Origin: Aporrectodea caliginosa | Lineage: Eukaryota; Annelida; Clitellata; Crassiclitellata; Lumbricidae | Length of the DNA: 64,000 nt | Direction of reading: 5' to 3' | Assembly: GCA_020284085.1 (NCBI GenBank) | Contig: JACEVL010000154.1 | Location: 2,062,143 to 2,126,142 of the forward strand | In this document: positions 51,880 to 63,935 of the stretch, piece by piece | Position numbering within the stretch: the stretch's first letter is position 1 | How the letters are laid out: every line of letters starts with the position of its first letter | The notes under the pieces: model-generated | The model's input: the letters and a program-made list of their open reading frames with translations, nothing else | What the model was told of the DNA's origin: nothing | The model's database searches: none | Translations under genes and position numbers: made by a program

Positions 51880-52165
51880 TTGATCAATTACACAGGCCAG
51901 AGAACTCCGGCAGTTTTGGCACCGTCCGTCCTGGCATCCTGTCAGCTCTGGCACTGTCAATCCCTGACACGCGTGCCGCTATGGCACCGTCAGCATAAGT
52001 TCTATAGGTAAGAGAACTCCGGCAGTTTTGGAACAGTCCGTCCTGACAAGGGCCCGACGCTGCCACAGCTGACAGGTTGTCAGCTGTGGCACCGTCAGGC
52101 CTTTGTACCCAAGTAAGTAGGTGTTTGACCGTACTGTCTTGGCACCGACGCCATTGACAGTGCAC
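51880..52165. repeat. Short tandem duplication
   Basis: AGAGAACTCCGGCAGTTTTG occurs at about 51899 and 52012, followed by related GTCCGTCCTG text. GCACCGTCAG-like words recur at 51985 and 52090. Confidence 0.65.
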
Positions 52166-52299
52166 TCTATAGGATTAGTTTGGCCTCCAGTTGTTTCCGG
52201 CATGAATATTTCCATCGTGACTGAATGCCGTCATCCACTGGAAGGATGATTCACTGGAAGATGATCACAGTGGACAGGAGGAGCGACTAAAAAAGAGAA

Positions 52300-53230
52300 A
52301 GTGGAATATCTGACTATCTGTTCTCTCTGTTTGTCTTGTTTTGGGTCTGCCTGCCAATCCGTTTTCTCTCTTCCAATATATTTTCCCTTCTTATTCTCTT
52401 TTGCTCTCTTGTTTTAGGTCTGTCTGCTTAGCTGTTTTCTTTGTTTCTCGTGTCTTAGATGTGTCTGCCTCACTGCTTTCTCTCTTTTAGGGATCGTCTC
52501 AGGTCTGTCTGCCTCTCTATATGTTAGGTATGTCTGCCCACCGTTTTCTCTATTTTGTCTTTTGTTATGTTTGTCTGCCTCTGTTTTCTTTCGTGCACTT
52601 ACCCTTGGCCTGTCTGAATATATGTCTTTTCTCTTGTCTTATAGGTCTTTCTGTCTCTCTATTTTCTCTTGTCTTATGTATGTCTGCCTCTCTGCATTGT
52701 GTCTTACTCTTGTCTCGTCTGCCTTGCTGTTTTCTCTCCTTCTTTGTCTTAGGCAGGCCTATGTCTGTCTGTCTATTTTCTCTCTTTCATTTGTCATAGG
52801 TCTTTCTGTTTGTGTGTGTGCTGCTTCCGCTCACTGTGTCATACCTTGTTTTGCTTTGTGCGCTTATTGTCTGTTTCTAATGTTAGCCTACTGCTTGCAT
52901 TTTTACTTTAGATCTGTCTATCTGTTTTCTTTGCTTTTTCTGTATAATTTTCCCTTAAGGTTGTTCCTGCCTGTCACTTTTTCGTAGGCCTACTCTGGAT
53001 ACTTATCTTCCGGTTTCCTATTTTGTTGTATTTTTATGATTTTGCTGTCGCAATTGGTCTTTTCTCTAAATACGGTCTAAATTACTCCAGATCTTTTGTC
53101 TCAGTCTGTTACGCCTAGCACTCTGTATAGAGCTACATGATACATCTAGCCTATTTTCTCTCTTTCAATCTATCCTACTAGGCTACTCCATGTCTCTCTC
53201 TCTCTCTTCTTTGTTGCCTGTCTCACTCTC
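52300..53230 (+). repeat. Degenerate polypyrimidine ladder
   Basis: Units of roughly 35-45 bases: GTCTGCCTCTCTG, TTTTCTCT(C/T), CTTGTCTTAG, GTATGT. Part of it (52.68-52.85 kb) is repeated at 57.98-58.15 kb with clear similarity. Long open frames here are low-complexity artefacts. Confidence 0.7.
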
Positions 53231-53284
53231 TTTCCTGCTTTACGACTTTATACATCACTGAACTTTTTGAACTGTTTGAACCAG

Positions 53285-53412
53285 CCGAAAACCATCAGAG
53301 ACGAATTGAGATGCCTACTATAGAGATGTCGTCGGACGAGGCCGAGGAGCTGGCACAGAGGCGAGTGGAGGAGATGCGTTGCCCGATGTGCAGACTGCAC
53401 GGGATGGACTAA
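53285..53412 (+). CDS. Possible terminal exon or small ORF, unrecognised
   Basis: After a pyrimidine tract and CAG (53282-53284) the frame gives ENHQRRIEMPTIEMSSDEAE, then ELAQRRVEEMRCPMC and RLHGMD, before TAA. From its ATG (53311) it is 33 residues. The codon use looks protein-like, and an acidic helix followed by CPMC is suggestive, but no family is recognised and no partner exon was found. Confidence 0.25.
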
Positions 53413-53609
53413 GTGCTTAAGTAAGGTTTAACTTATCTCTTTAAACTTGGTTTCCAACCGTCGCTTGGCTTCTGGTTTCTCCAGTCTTTAGGGGTTTATC
53501 CTGACGTCTCCATTGCATAACGAATTTTGATGGTGATTTGACAGGAAGCGACCGTCGATTGATGTCTTGGTCTATAATAATTATAACAGCGCTGTATAAA
53601 TCATTGAGT

Positions 53610-54260
<651 letters not shown>

Positions 54261-54296
54261 ATTATGCATCTGGAAGGGGCGCTATATCAAGTTTAT

Positions 54297-54669
54297 TTTG
54301 ATTGATTGATTTATTGATTGATTGATCGAACGATTGATTGATTTATTGATCGATTGATTAATTGATTGATTGATTTATTTATTTATTGATTTATTTATTG
54401 ATTGATCGATTGATTTATTGATTGATTGATCGATTGACTGATCAATTAATTGATTTATTGATTGACTGAAATGATCGATCGATTGATTTATTGATTGATC
54501 GATTAATTGATTGATTGATTTATTGATTGATGTATTGATTGATCGATTGATTGATTGATTTATTTATTGATTGATCGATTGATTTATTAATTGATCGATC
54601 GATCGATTAATTGATTGATTTATTGATTGAATAATCGATCGATTAATTGATTGATTGATCGATTGATTA

Positions 54670-54700
<31 letters not shown>

Positions 54701-54707
54701 TATTTAT

Positions 54708-54739
<32 letters not shown>

Positions 54740-55062
54740 CGATTTATTGATTTATTTATTGATTGATTGATCAATTGATTGATTTATTGATTGATTGATC
54801 GATTAATTAATTTATTGATTGATCGATTAATTGATTGATTGATTTATTTATTGATCGATTGATTGATTAATTGATTTATTTATTGATTTATTGATTGATT
54901 TATTGATTGATTGATTGATCGATTGGTTAATTTATTGATTGATCGATTAATTGATTGATTGATTGATTGATTGATCGATCGATCGATCGATTTATTTATT
55001 AATTTATTTATTTATTTATTGATTTATTGATCGATTGATCGATTGATTGATTAATTGATTGG

Positions 55063-55103
<41 letters not shown>

Positions 55104-55104
55104 A
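54297..55104. repeat. Degenerate (GATT/GATC/TATT)n tract, about 800 bp
   Basis: Tetranucleotide units GATT, GATC, TATT and AATT alternate almost without interruption. GATCGATC and ATTAAT steps make many short palindromes. Confidence 0.95.
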
Positions 55105-55124
55105 TCATGGCTCTGCTAAACCTG

Positions 55125-55300
55125 TCTGATGTTTTTGTTGGTGGAGTTATGTTGCCTTTCACAATCGTCGTCGGGAGTCACAAAGTTCCTTCAAGAGAAT
55201 CGACTACAATCGGCTTTCGCCGCTGGAATGACGACATGTGTGCCTCTGCGTAACTGAAACACAAGCGTAAGAATATCTGGATAATTATCGAAATTGTAAT
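55125..55300 (+). repeat. Novel-looking repeat family, copy 7
   Basis: CGTCGTCGGGAGTCACAAAG and CACAAGCGTAAGAATATCTG in the expected order; shorter than the others. Confidence 0.65.
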
Positions 55301-55350
55301 TCCTAATTGAACATTTGTATAGCGCCACTCAGAGATTTAGAGGCGCTCCC
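55300..55350 (-). mobile_element. LINE-A/SINE tail relic
   Basis: CATTTGTATAGCGCCACTCA then TTTAGAGGCGCTCCCAACCC: inverted tail immediately before the SINE below. Confidence 0.5.
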
Positions 55351-55357
55351 AACCCAG

Positions 55358-55640
55358 GGGCGCGGTGGTGTAGAGGTATGTTCGGTGCCTTGCAGCCGGA
55401 GGGTTGCGGGTTCGAATCCACCTCAAGGGGGTATATTTGATGCCTTGCAGCCGGAGGGTTGCGGGTTCGAATCCACCTCAAGCCGCCGCGTAGGGACCCT
55501 GGGCAAGTCCTTCACTCGCAATTGCTCATGCGCTTCGGCGTGAAACTCCGATTCAGTGTCCGCGCTGTAATCGGGAGCGCCTCTGAGTAGAAATCTTGAA
55601 GGGTCGCTATATAAATATCTGAAATGAATGAATGAATGTC
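55358..55640 (+). mobile_element. tRNA-derived SINE-2 with duplicated B box, sharing the LINE-A tail
   Basis: The head GGGCGCGGTGGTGTAGAGG contains an A box and GGGTTGCGGGTTCGAATCC a perfect B box. A 41-base block (TGCCTTGCAGCCGGAGGGTT and on) is repeated at 55386-55427 and 55441-55482. The body has CTGGGCAAGTCCTTCACTCG. The tail GGAGCGCCTCTGAGTAG, AAGGGTCGCTATATAAAT, (GAAT)n is that of LINE-A. Confidence 0.85.
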
Positions 55641-56699
55641 TCTAACAAATAAGATAGTGTTCAGGCGTTCCGGAAACAGAGGAAGACATATAAATCATTG
55701 GGTTAGATTAGGTTAGATGACTTTGATACTTTCTATCTCCGTTTTCAGTGTATTCTCTGTGTTTCCCCTTCCGTCTCACTGTCTTACTCTCGGTTTTGCT
55801 GTAAATCTTGTTTTCTCTTCTCTTTTGTCTCTTTCGCTCTGTCTTTCTCTTTCTGTTTTCTGTTTTACTGTTACCTTAATTACTTTAGGTCGTTTTCGAC
55901 GATTGACATAGATGTAAGTTTAAGACATGTGGTTCCTCCTTGTTTTCTGTTAATTGTCTCCACACTTCAACTATTTAAAAGACGAATAATTACCATTTAA
56001 TTGTACGAAGGATGGGAAAGGCCCGTATGCATATATGAAAATCTGCTGCAAACTCTAGAGGGGCAAGTGCTTGTCACCTTACCCTTTTCCATACAACACA
56101 TGATGTCATTATGAAGAGTAAGACATGCTGATTCTATTGAATGAATCTGTTAACTTCAGACTGAAAATTAATGGGGGGGGGGATTATAGGAGTTTGAGGT
56201 TAGTTGGGTGTTAACCTCTGCAGCCTGAGGTCAACACAGAACTGTCTTCCAACTGCTTGCTTGAGAAATGTGATGAACCAAATGCATCACATTTTCTCTG
56301 TAGGGCCTTAGCATTGCAAAATCATACATGTACATTTGGGTATTCCATTAATTGCAAGTCTCTCAAGCAGTTTTATTTTCCATTTTGACGTCGTATTCTT
56401 TAAGCTGGCCCAGTTGTCTTTGATTAAACGTTATTAGACGTTAAAAGCCACGATTAATTTTGAATTAAGAGATTTTAATTCTCTGCTTCCTATATCCCCA
56501 ATCTCTCGCTCACTTTAACCGTACCTCTCTCACTCTCACATACTGTCTCAGCTGCTATACCATAGTCTTTCGTTTTCTGACGCTCGATCTTACTTTCAGT
56601 CTCATGCTCACTTAACTTTTCTCAACCTAACTGCACTTTTTCGTCATTGCATTAATCAGTCTGTCTGTCTGCCTGCCTATATTTCTTTCTGTATCTCGA
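55641..56699. other. Intergenic, pyrimidine-rich then unique
   Basis: Pyrimidine-rich at 55720-55870, like the ladder. A run of G at 56173-56182. No gene recognised. Confidence 0.45.
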
Positions 56700-56935
<236 letters not shown>

Positions 56936-57365
56936 TCTCTCTCTGCATCTTTCTTTCTGTGCCTCTTTCATTTCTGTCTTTCTCGCTTGCTGTATATACT
57001 CTATCACTATATATAACCCTGTCTTTCGTTCTCAATCTTCAAACTTTGTGTCTTTCACTCTGTCAAAATCGCTGTCATGTCCGCTCTCTCGCTATTTGTT
57101 TACTCTCTCAATACTCTCATTCAATTTTACTCCCACACGCAGTCTTTTCATTCACTCATTCGCTCAGTCTTTGGTTTATAGGCCTATACTTGACTATGCT
57201 TCTGTTGCTCTTGCTACGTTATGCGTGTCTCTGAGTCGCGACGCTTTGCCCTGGCGCGATCTCGAGTGTCTTTCAATTCCATCCAAGTAAAAGCAAATTA
57301 TACTCAAATTAAGAAATTTGTAAAATTGGATATTTCGGGGGTAATATCAAATTGGGGATGAAATT

Positions 57366-57728
57366 CTACTGTTTGAGAGCTGCAATTAATGGACTACGGA
57401 GACCTTTGCCAACACCTCCACGTGGTGGTCTCTGGGCGTGCAGTTGAACCAGCTGGTTAACTGCATGGCGAAGATTGGCAACAGCACGTCGACTCATCAC
57501 TTTCTTTATATTGTCAGGATGGTGTGCTGTATTTAGTGAGTTGGTTTAGCGCTCTATTTCAAGGTAGGCCTAAACATTACGCGGCGGATAAAAGCATAAA
57601 ACTTAGCATGATGATCCGTCAGGGTCTACTAATTAATGTTAACCTATAGGAGCCTCTGACATTTTTAGAAGAAATTTTTCATTGACGTCTATGATATATG
57701 CCTGCCAAACAGACTTGTTGCTCTTACC
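57366..57728 (-). pseudogene. Two-exon fragment related to the PIN-CXC family, uncertain
   Basis: The upstream exon ends at 57728 before GTAAGAG. One frame reads GLPVFHEFSGSDTTSTFR, close to the FAHAFSGCDSTSGIYG motif of the gene at 62.3 kb. The exon ends in phase 1. A downstream frame (57526-57366), after an acceptor TAAATACAG also in phase 1, reads HHPDNIKKVMSRRAVANLRH, AVNQLVQLHAQRPPRGGVGK and GLRSPLIAALKQ before a stop. The two are phase-compatible, but the second part is not recognised and the join is inference. Cys is replaced by Ser in the motif, and the upstream part includes TAGGCCTAGGCCTA, so the piece is probably dead. Confidence 0.35.
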
Positions 57729-57854
57729 TCTGAAGGTAGATGTTGTGTCGCTTCCCGAAAATTCGTGAAACACAGGTAGGCCTAGGCCTATTATAGTGCT
57801 CGTGATCGTTGCTCCCACAGGCTTGCACAGGTGCCGCTGATGTGGTTAAACGTG

Positions 57855-58470
57855 CGATTTTAGGTATTTCTGCCTCTCTATTTTCTCGTGTCTTAAGTTT
57901 GTCTGTGTATCTAAATCGTGCCTTTCTGTTGTCTAACGACCGTCTGCTTGTCTGTTTTCTCTCCTTCTCTTCTCTTAGGTATTCTGTCTTGCCTCTCTGC
58001 ATTGTGTCTTTCTCTTGTCTAGGGGACCGTCTGCCTGCTTGCTTTCTCTACTTCTCTTGTCTTAGGTATGTCTGTCCGTCTATTTTCTCTCTTTAATTAT
58101 TTTTTCATAGATCTTTCTGTTTATGTGTTGCTTCCACTCCACTCACTGTATTTGTCTCTGTCCTTCAGTGTAGCACTGTGTCCGGCTCTAGGCCTTTGTG
58201 CCTCTGTGTTTTCCATCTCACCATTTGTCTTATACTCTACAGGATATATTGTTTTCAGTGTTAGTCGCTGTCATCTTCGGGTTTTTCTCTGTCCCTGTAT
58301 TCCTTTTATACCTTTATGTTGTGCTCTAGGTCAGCTCACTTTTATGTACCGGCAGGCCTATTGTCTTTCTATAAAATAACATTACCAACCATTTTAGTGT
58401 AGGTAAAGCTACAGTAAAGGTATACTCTTTATCACTCTAATTCTAAGCCTACTAATTACTGGAGGTATTT
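57855..58470 (+). repeat. Polypyrimidine ladder, second block
   Basis: TTGCCTCTCTGCATTGTGTC and TCTATTTTCTCTCTTTAATT align with 52.68-52.79 kb; TTAG then GTATGT units repeat. Confidence 0.7.
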
Positions 58471-58479
58471 TTGGCTCTC

Positions 58480-58752
58480 TGTCTCTCTCAAAGACTACGC
58501 AAAGACTCCGATGGTTTGGACATGTAGAAAGAAGTCAAAGAACGACAGTTGACCGAATTCCACACAATGCACTACACGCAAGATTCGAAGGAAAAAGAAA
58601 CAAAGGCAAATGAAGACACAACATCACTTGGACTGACACTAAGGGAAGCAATGGACTTGACAAAGTCACAAAGGACGATGGAGGTCATTCATTCGTACCC
58701 ATCGCCGCCAAAGGCTGGTGTCAGGAACTGATGATGATGATGATACTTTAGT
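58480..58752 (+). mobile_element. LINE C-terminal fragment with (TGA)n tail
   Basis: The frame KTTQRLRWFGHVERSQRTTV then ARFEGKRNKGKCRHNITWTD is the LRWFGHVxR...GKRxxGxxxxxW signature at the C-terminus of many LINE polymerases. It ends in TGATGATGATGATGATA. A different LINE family from A and B. Confidence 0.75.
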
Positions 58753-58904
58753 ATCTGATTACCAAGCTGGTTCTATATTTCAGTTTTCTTAGTTAGGGTT
58801 GATGTTATGATGAATTGATTATATTGTACTGTATTATTATATAATATAGTGAAACAGAAATGTCAGTCCTGTGTGTCTGTCTAAACGTCGTCTTTTCTCA
58901 CTGC

Positions 58905-59152
58905 CTCATTCGCCAGATGGCAGCACGCATTTCTGCTTATTCTTCTTTGCATGGTTAACTCATCGATTTGGTAGATGGCAGGGGAGTGGAGTGGTGGTTC
59001 TCTGCAGAGAAGGGCATGCTCTTAGTCCCATTTGCACGAACTGCAACTATACAGAATCGAGCCTTTTCCGTGGTGGGCCCAGTGGTCTGGAACGGGCTCC
59101 CCAGGAGATACGCCTGCTCCCTGGGACTTTTACTGAAGCTTTCTTTACTAAC
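58905..59152 (+). mobile_element. LINE C-terminal relic
   Basis: NRAFSVVGPVVWNGLP and, in another frame, QEIRLLPGTFTEAFF give the WNxLPxxIR region. The start (CATTCGCCAGATGGCAGCAC) recurs at 63939. A run GGCGGCGCCAGGGGGGCTAG follows at 59157, probably the end of another element. Confidence 0.6.
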
Positions 59153-59154
59153 AG

Positions 59155-61262
59155 TGGCGGCGCCAGGGGGGCTAGGGGGGCTTAGCCCCCCTAACTGCGG
59201 CTCAGCCCCCCCAAACAAAAAGTGGGAAATCTCTGCCAATGCTTACTTCATAATAAGCCAACTGAACAGTGACCAACGGCAACGAAATCTTCAACTATCT
59301 CGGGCAGTGAGGCAATTATATATATTACTTGATTATGATGGACAGGGTCACAGACTCACAGGGCCTATTTTAATCTTTACCGATTACATTCTTACTGACT
59401 TTACGGTTTCAGTTGCGTGCAACGACCTCTTTCTTATAATTATTATGGTTGCTTGAGTGTGTGACTGACTCACTTCCGTTCTAAAAGCAAAAGGGCCTAA
59501 TAGCGGGATTGCGGGAAACAGATTAATGCGATCAATATTTAATTAGCCTAATTATTTTCTTGGGGTTTCTGCTATAGATTTACGAAGTTTTCCTTAAGTT
59601 TCTTTCAAAAACGTTTTTTGTTATATTTTTATTTTTCTAGAATTTCCAAGTGTTGCCATGGATAATAATTCTTAAGTAAAGTGTTTTCAACTTCATGATA
59701 TTGATGTTTTAATGGGTTTGGTGTAGTATTGCATGATGGCTTTATTCCAACATGAAGTAGGCCCTATTTCAGAGACAAAAAGTGTGATTGGGAATGTAAG
59801 TTTGTCATCATGTTGTTTGTACAGGAGGCATAGTTGCAGTTCAAATAAATTCATGTTTGAAAGTTTTCCTGTAGCAAAATGCTGTAGGCCTAATAACTTG
59901 TTAGGGATTTTATGTCGCTTATGTACATTAAATTTGTGAATTTTGAAAACCACCAGGTCTGAAATTTTAATGTTGCAAAAGAGAAGAACTGAAATTTTTA
60001 AATTTGTAAACGAGAAGATCAGAACTTAAAATTTTGAAAACCACCAGGTCTGAAATTTTAAAGTAGCAAATGAGAAGTTCAGAACTTAAAATTTTGAAAA
60101 CCGCGAGATGAAATGCCAAGAGCTCTGTATCGTCTTTCAAAATCAAATACCAAGAGTTGTGTGCCGTCTTTCAAAATTGCAAGTCGAATCAACCTCCTGA
60201 TGGCTAGAGTAAACCTATGAAGCTAATTTTAATGCTCAATAATCAATGAGAAAAGCTCAGTTTTCCAATTGACTGAGAACTTATCCAAGTTTTAAGTAAG
60301 CGAATGTTTGCTACGCCTTTAAGAGCCCCTCTTTCTATAATTCAAACTAACTACAAGGGTTTGTGGCTGTGTGTGAACTCACTAAACACTTCTTTGTGCG
60401 AACCCTACTTAACCCTAATTTAGTCCCTCTTTCTATAATTGAATATAAATACACGGGCTTGGTGCATAAGAGTAAAGGCTTGTACAGCTTAAAATATGTA
60501 GCAACTATTAAATATTCGTTGCTAAATGGCCAGGCGAGAGCTGTAATGGCAGGCAAGCGTAAAGGCTGCATGCGTTGGCTTCCACGCTTAAAGGGTATGG
60601 CTTGTGTGAATGTCTGAATGACTGCCTGAAAGAAAACAGCCAAATACAAGGCAGGAGTGCAAAAACACCGCAGACACGGCTTTATGCGAACCATACTTAA
60701 CCCTAGTTAACCCTAATTCCGTCCCTCTTTCTATAATTCAAGCTAAATACATGGGCTTGAGGTATAAGAGTAAATGCTTGTACTGCTCAAAACAGCATGC
60801 CAGTACTAAATATTCGTTGCGAAAGTGGCCTCCACACTTAAAGTTGGCCTAAGTGTAAATGGAGTGGCCACGCAAAATTGCCTAGCAGGGCTCTCCCTTC
60901 CTCCCTAAGTGTAAATTCGGTAGCACAAAATAATATGTCCCCCAATGAAAGGCCCAAAAGAATATGCAAGTTGGTTGCGTGTATTACAAAAACACGTCAA
61001 TTTGTGTTTAAGGAATATTCAAAGAGCGTGTAGCGCCAATGAAGGGGTCTAAATTTGATGTAGGCAGCTGCTGTGGCTTACACCCAAAAATAATGGCCTC
61101 CTTTTTGGAAGGGGAGGGGTAGGCACATGCATGCCCCACCCAAGAAGAGCACCACTTGAAATGACCTTTGCCCACTTTTTATTGGATGTCTGTTTTGCCG
61201 AGGTGAGGTCGTCGCTTGACCTTTGAACTGTACTTGGACTACATTAGAGGGACAGGGCAGAC
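59155..61262. repeat. Spacer with two tandem duplications
   Basis: AATTTTGAAAACCACCAGGT and TGAAATTTTAA units repeat at 59938-60105. A 289-bp period joins 60397 and 60686 (GCGAACC, TACTTAACCCTA, CCCTCTTTCTATAATT, ACTAAATATTCGTTGC-like words), with a third partial start near 60329. No gene supported. Confidence 0.6.
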
Positions 61263-63133
61263 TTGGCAAAACTTATGCTCGAACCCGCCTTGAACAATTA
61301 TTCTCCATTCTCGGAGGAGACGACCTATGCTAGAAACATTATCACAAAGATCAATGCTGATAAGAATGTAAATGTCCATGATCTTTTCACTGTAGGCAAT
61401 AGCATAGTAACAGAAATGAAAGGACAATCTGTTTTTGAATATTCATATAAGCGTAAGAATAAAGTCAAGACATTAGCATCTGCTCGAAGCATCAAGGTTA
61501 GTGAGGACCGGACCATTGATCCAGCTCTGTTGTTTCAGAGATTCCTGGTTGTATCGCAGTCCGGAGATTTGTGCCTAGATGATGTGATGAAGTATGAGCT
61601 CTCACCGTATCCGCCGTCGTTGTTTGAAGCAAAGTATCTTTTACGAAAGCCAGAAAAAGCGCAACTTCAGGAGGCCATACGAAACCATGTGAAGTCATCT
61701 GATGCTGCTGTACTTCAGTCCATTCCAAAGACTGAACACTACGTCCTTGATGGAGGTTCACTTCTACATCGATTAAAATGAAAGGAAGGAAGTACCTACA
61801 ATTCAATTGCTGATAACTACGCATCTTTCATATTAAATCTCTATGGCAAGGCCACTGTCGTTTTTGATGGATACAATGGACGACCAAGTACGAAGGACAA
61901 TACACATCTACGTCGAAGAAGTAATGTTGCAAACAATGTCAATATAAGAGAAGCAACACAGTTTGTTGGGAAAATGCAAGATTTTCTTGCAAATGAGACG
62001 AATAAACAGGCCATCATCAACTTCATCGCTGACCGTTTGCGACAGATAGGCTGTCATGTCATACACGCCGAAGGAGACGCAGACGATACATATAGTCAAA
62101 GCAGCCGTTGAAATGTCATCTTACAAGTCAACAACCATCATAGGAGAAGACACAGGCCTATTGGTTTTGTTGCTGTATCACTCTGCATATGACAGCAAGG
62201 ACCTTTACTTTCGGTCCGACAAAGACAAAGTAAGATATGTATATAACATCAAGGTCCTTAAACAGTTACTTGGTGATGATGCATGCTCTTATCTATTGTT
62301 TGCCCATGCGTTCTCCGGTTGTGACAGTACTTCAGGAATCTATGGGGTCGGCAAAAAGTCAGTCTTCCAAAAAGTAGTCAATGGCGATCCTGTCTTTCGT
62401 AGTTGTTCGAAGATCTTCTGTACACCAAACGCAGATCAAGTTACTGTAGAGACCACTGGTTGCATAGCAATGGTATCCATATTTAAGGGATCCAGTCTGA
62501 ATCTCTAGTGTCATTACGCTACAGCATCCTTTGTAGGAAAGTGTCCACTGCAAAGACCTTTGTGAAACCAGAAAGACTGCCTCCAACACCCTCGGCCACA
62601 AACCTTCACGCTCAGCGAGCTATACCTACAAGTTATGCAGTGGTTGGACAAGTAGAGTGTAGTAAGTAAGTAAGTAAGTAAGTATTTCCTTTATTGAGAA
62701 GCACTAGCAAACGCACAGCACTGTACATAGCAAGATTAACACATTCAAACAAATAAACAAAAATTTTCTATATACAACTACATAGAATTGAATGAGAGGC
62801 TTTATTGTACAGAGGAAGAAGAGCTAGAGCTAGTCATAGGGGAAAAAGAAGGGTTTAAATAGCCAGTGTGACGACATGGATCCAACTGAATGGGGCTGGA
62901 TTATACAAGATGGAAAATTTGTTCCAATCATGATGGATATTAGTCCTGCACCAGACCAACTGTTCAAAATGATCCGATGTAGTTGCTCTGCACGATGCAA
63001 CACGTTGAAATGTAGCTGCTAAAGACATGGGCTGGAATGCACCACAGCTTGTGAACAATGTCAGCATGGCAACTGTGACAATATGACTCAAGAGCCAGTT
63101 TCAGATGAAGAGAACATTGAGGACTACCTGTGA
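61263..63133 (+). pseudogene. Broken PIN/XPG-like nuclease gene with C-terminal CXC domain
   Basis: About 500 codons of one protein are legible but broken. 61275-61778 is open (FSEETTYARNIITKINADKN). A TGA then sits where Trp is likely. VVFDGYNGRPSTKDNTHLRR and CHVIHAEGDADD continue the same frame. A frameshift near 62088 leads to IVKAAVEMSSYKSTTIIGED, YVYNIKVLKQLLGDDACSYL and FAHAFSGCDSTSGIYGVGKK. A second shift near 62492 leads to SLRYSILCRKVSTAKTFVKP. After a SINE-like insertion the C-terminus reads PTEWGWIIQDGKFVPIMMDI, then IRCSCSARCNTLKCSC-stop-RHGLECTTACEQC. The acidic stations VFDGY, EGDADD, GEDT and SGCD are the PIN/XPG pattern, with Gly after GEDT where Asp is common. The cysteine block is tesmin/TSO1-like CXC. 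Such multi-copy genes are frequent in marine invertebrates and may be transposon-derived. Confidence 0.75.
62660..62865 (-). mobile_element. SINE-like insertion in the PIN-CXC pseudogene
   Basis: (GTAA)n followed by TATTTCCTTTATTGAGAAGC and GCAAACGCACAGCACTGTAC parallels the inverted tail of SINE-1 at 5.03-5.07 kb (GCGCCTGACAAACGCACTGC). It separates the two legible parts of the pseudogene. Confidence 0.6.
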
Positions 63134-63261
63134 AATGTTAACTTAGACCAAACTATGTCCTATTCTTAATAGATGTTAAATATAATTAATGTTATGAGTT
63201 ACTTTCAAAGATAAGCTAAAGAAAATTGCTGAATTTTAACATATGCAAGTAAAATTTTGTT

Positions 63262-63612
63262 ATATATATTTGTGTGTTTTGGCGGCCATATTGGCCGCCA
63301 TCTTGGATAGTAAGATTCCGACACTATTGCCACTATGATAAATCGATTCCTTGACCTTGATAATATTATATTTGACACTTCATTTGTTATTGTAGCTTAC
63401 CTATGACCTGATATATACATATTTGTGTGTTTTGGCGGCCATATTGGCCGCCATCTTGAATATTAAGATTCCGACACTATTGCCACTATGATAAATCGAT
63501 TCCTCGACCTTGATAATGTTAAATTTGACACTTCATTTTGTTATTTAGCTTACCTATGACCTGATATATACTGTTTTCTGTATTGGCGCCATATTGGCCG
63601 CCATCTTTGTTT
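63262..63612. repeat. Tandem repeat, period about 151-153 bp, 2.3 copies
   Basis: The palindromic word GGCGGCCATATTGGCCGCC begins at 63281 and 63434, and a damaged version at 63585. Between them TAAGATTCCGACACTATTGC and CTTACCTATGACCTGATATA are almost identical. Confidence 0.9.
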
Positions 63613-63935
63613 AAAATGCATTTTTGGGGGTGATCCCGTGGTACGATTTCGAGAAACTTTTAGTATGTTATTCTCCACACCTAATACACCAGGAAATCGA
63701 CATAAAACGTTTTCTTGCAATTTTTTTGGGGTCATGTGGCATATCTATCCGACTACAATGGGAATCTTAGCCCGGCAGTTTGCGTAGATCTGCCAGGATA
63801 TGTTTGAAAACGTTAACGTGTGATGCGATGGATTATTTTGATTGCTAATATTATTAATAATTAATAGAATATAATAGAACAGAAACCTCTGTGTATGAGT
63901 CGTGTTATGCGTCGCGTTACGTTGTTTCGCTCGAG

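Noticed and set aside
52521..52987. Long hydrophobic frames resembling multi-pass membrane proteins
   Set aside because: They come from the pyrimidine ladder, where TTT/CTT/TCT codons give artificial Phe, Leu and Ser runs; neighbouring frames look the same.
57724..58002. 92-codon minus-strand basic frame
   Set aside because: It shadows the pyrimidine ladder; the meaningful frame at its left end is a different one (the FSGSDTTSTF fragment).
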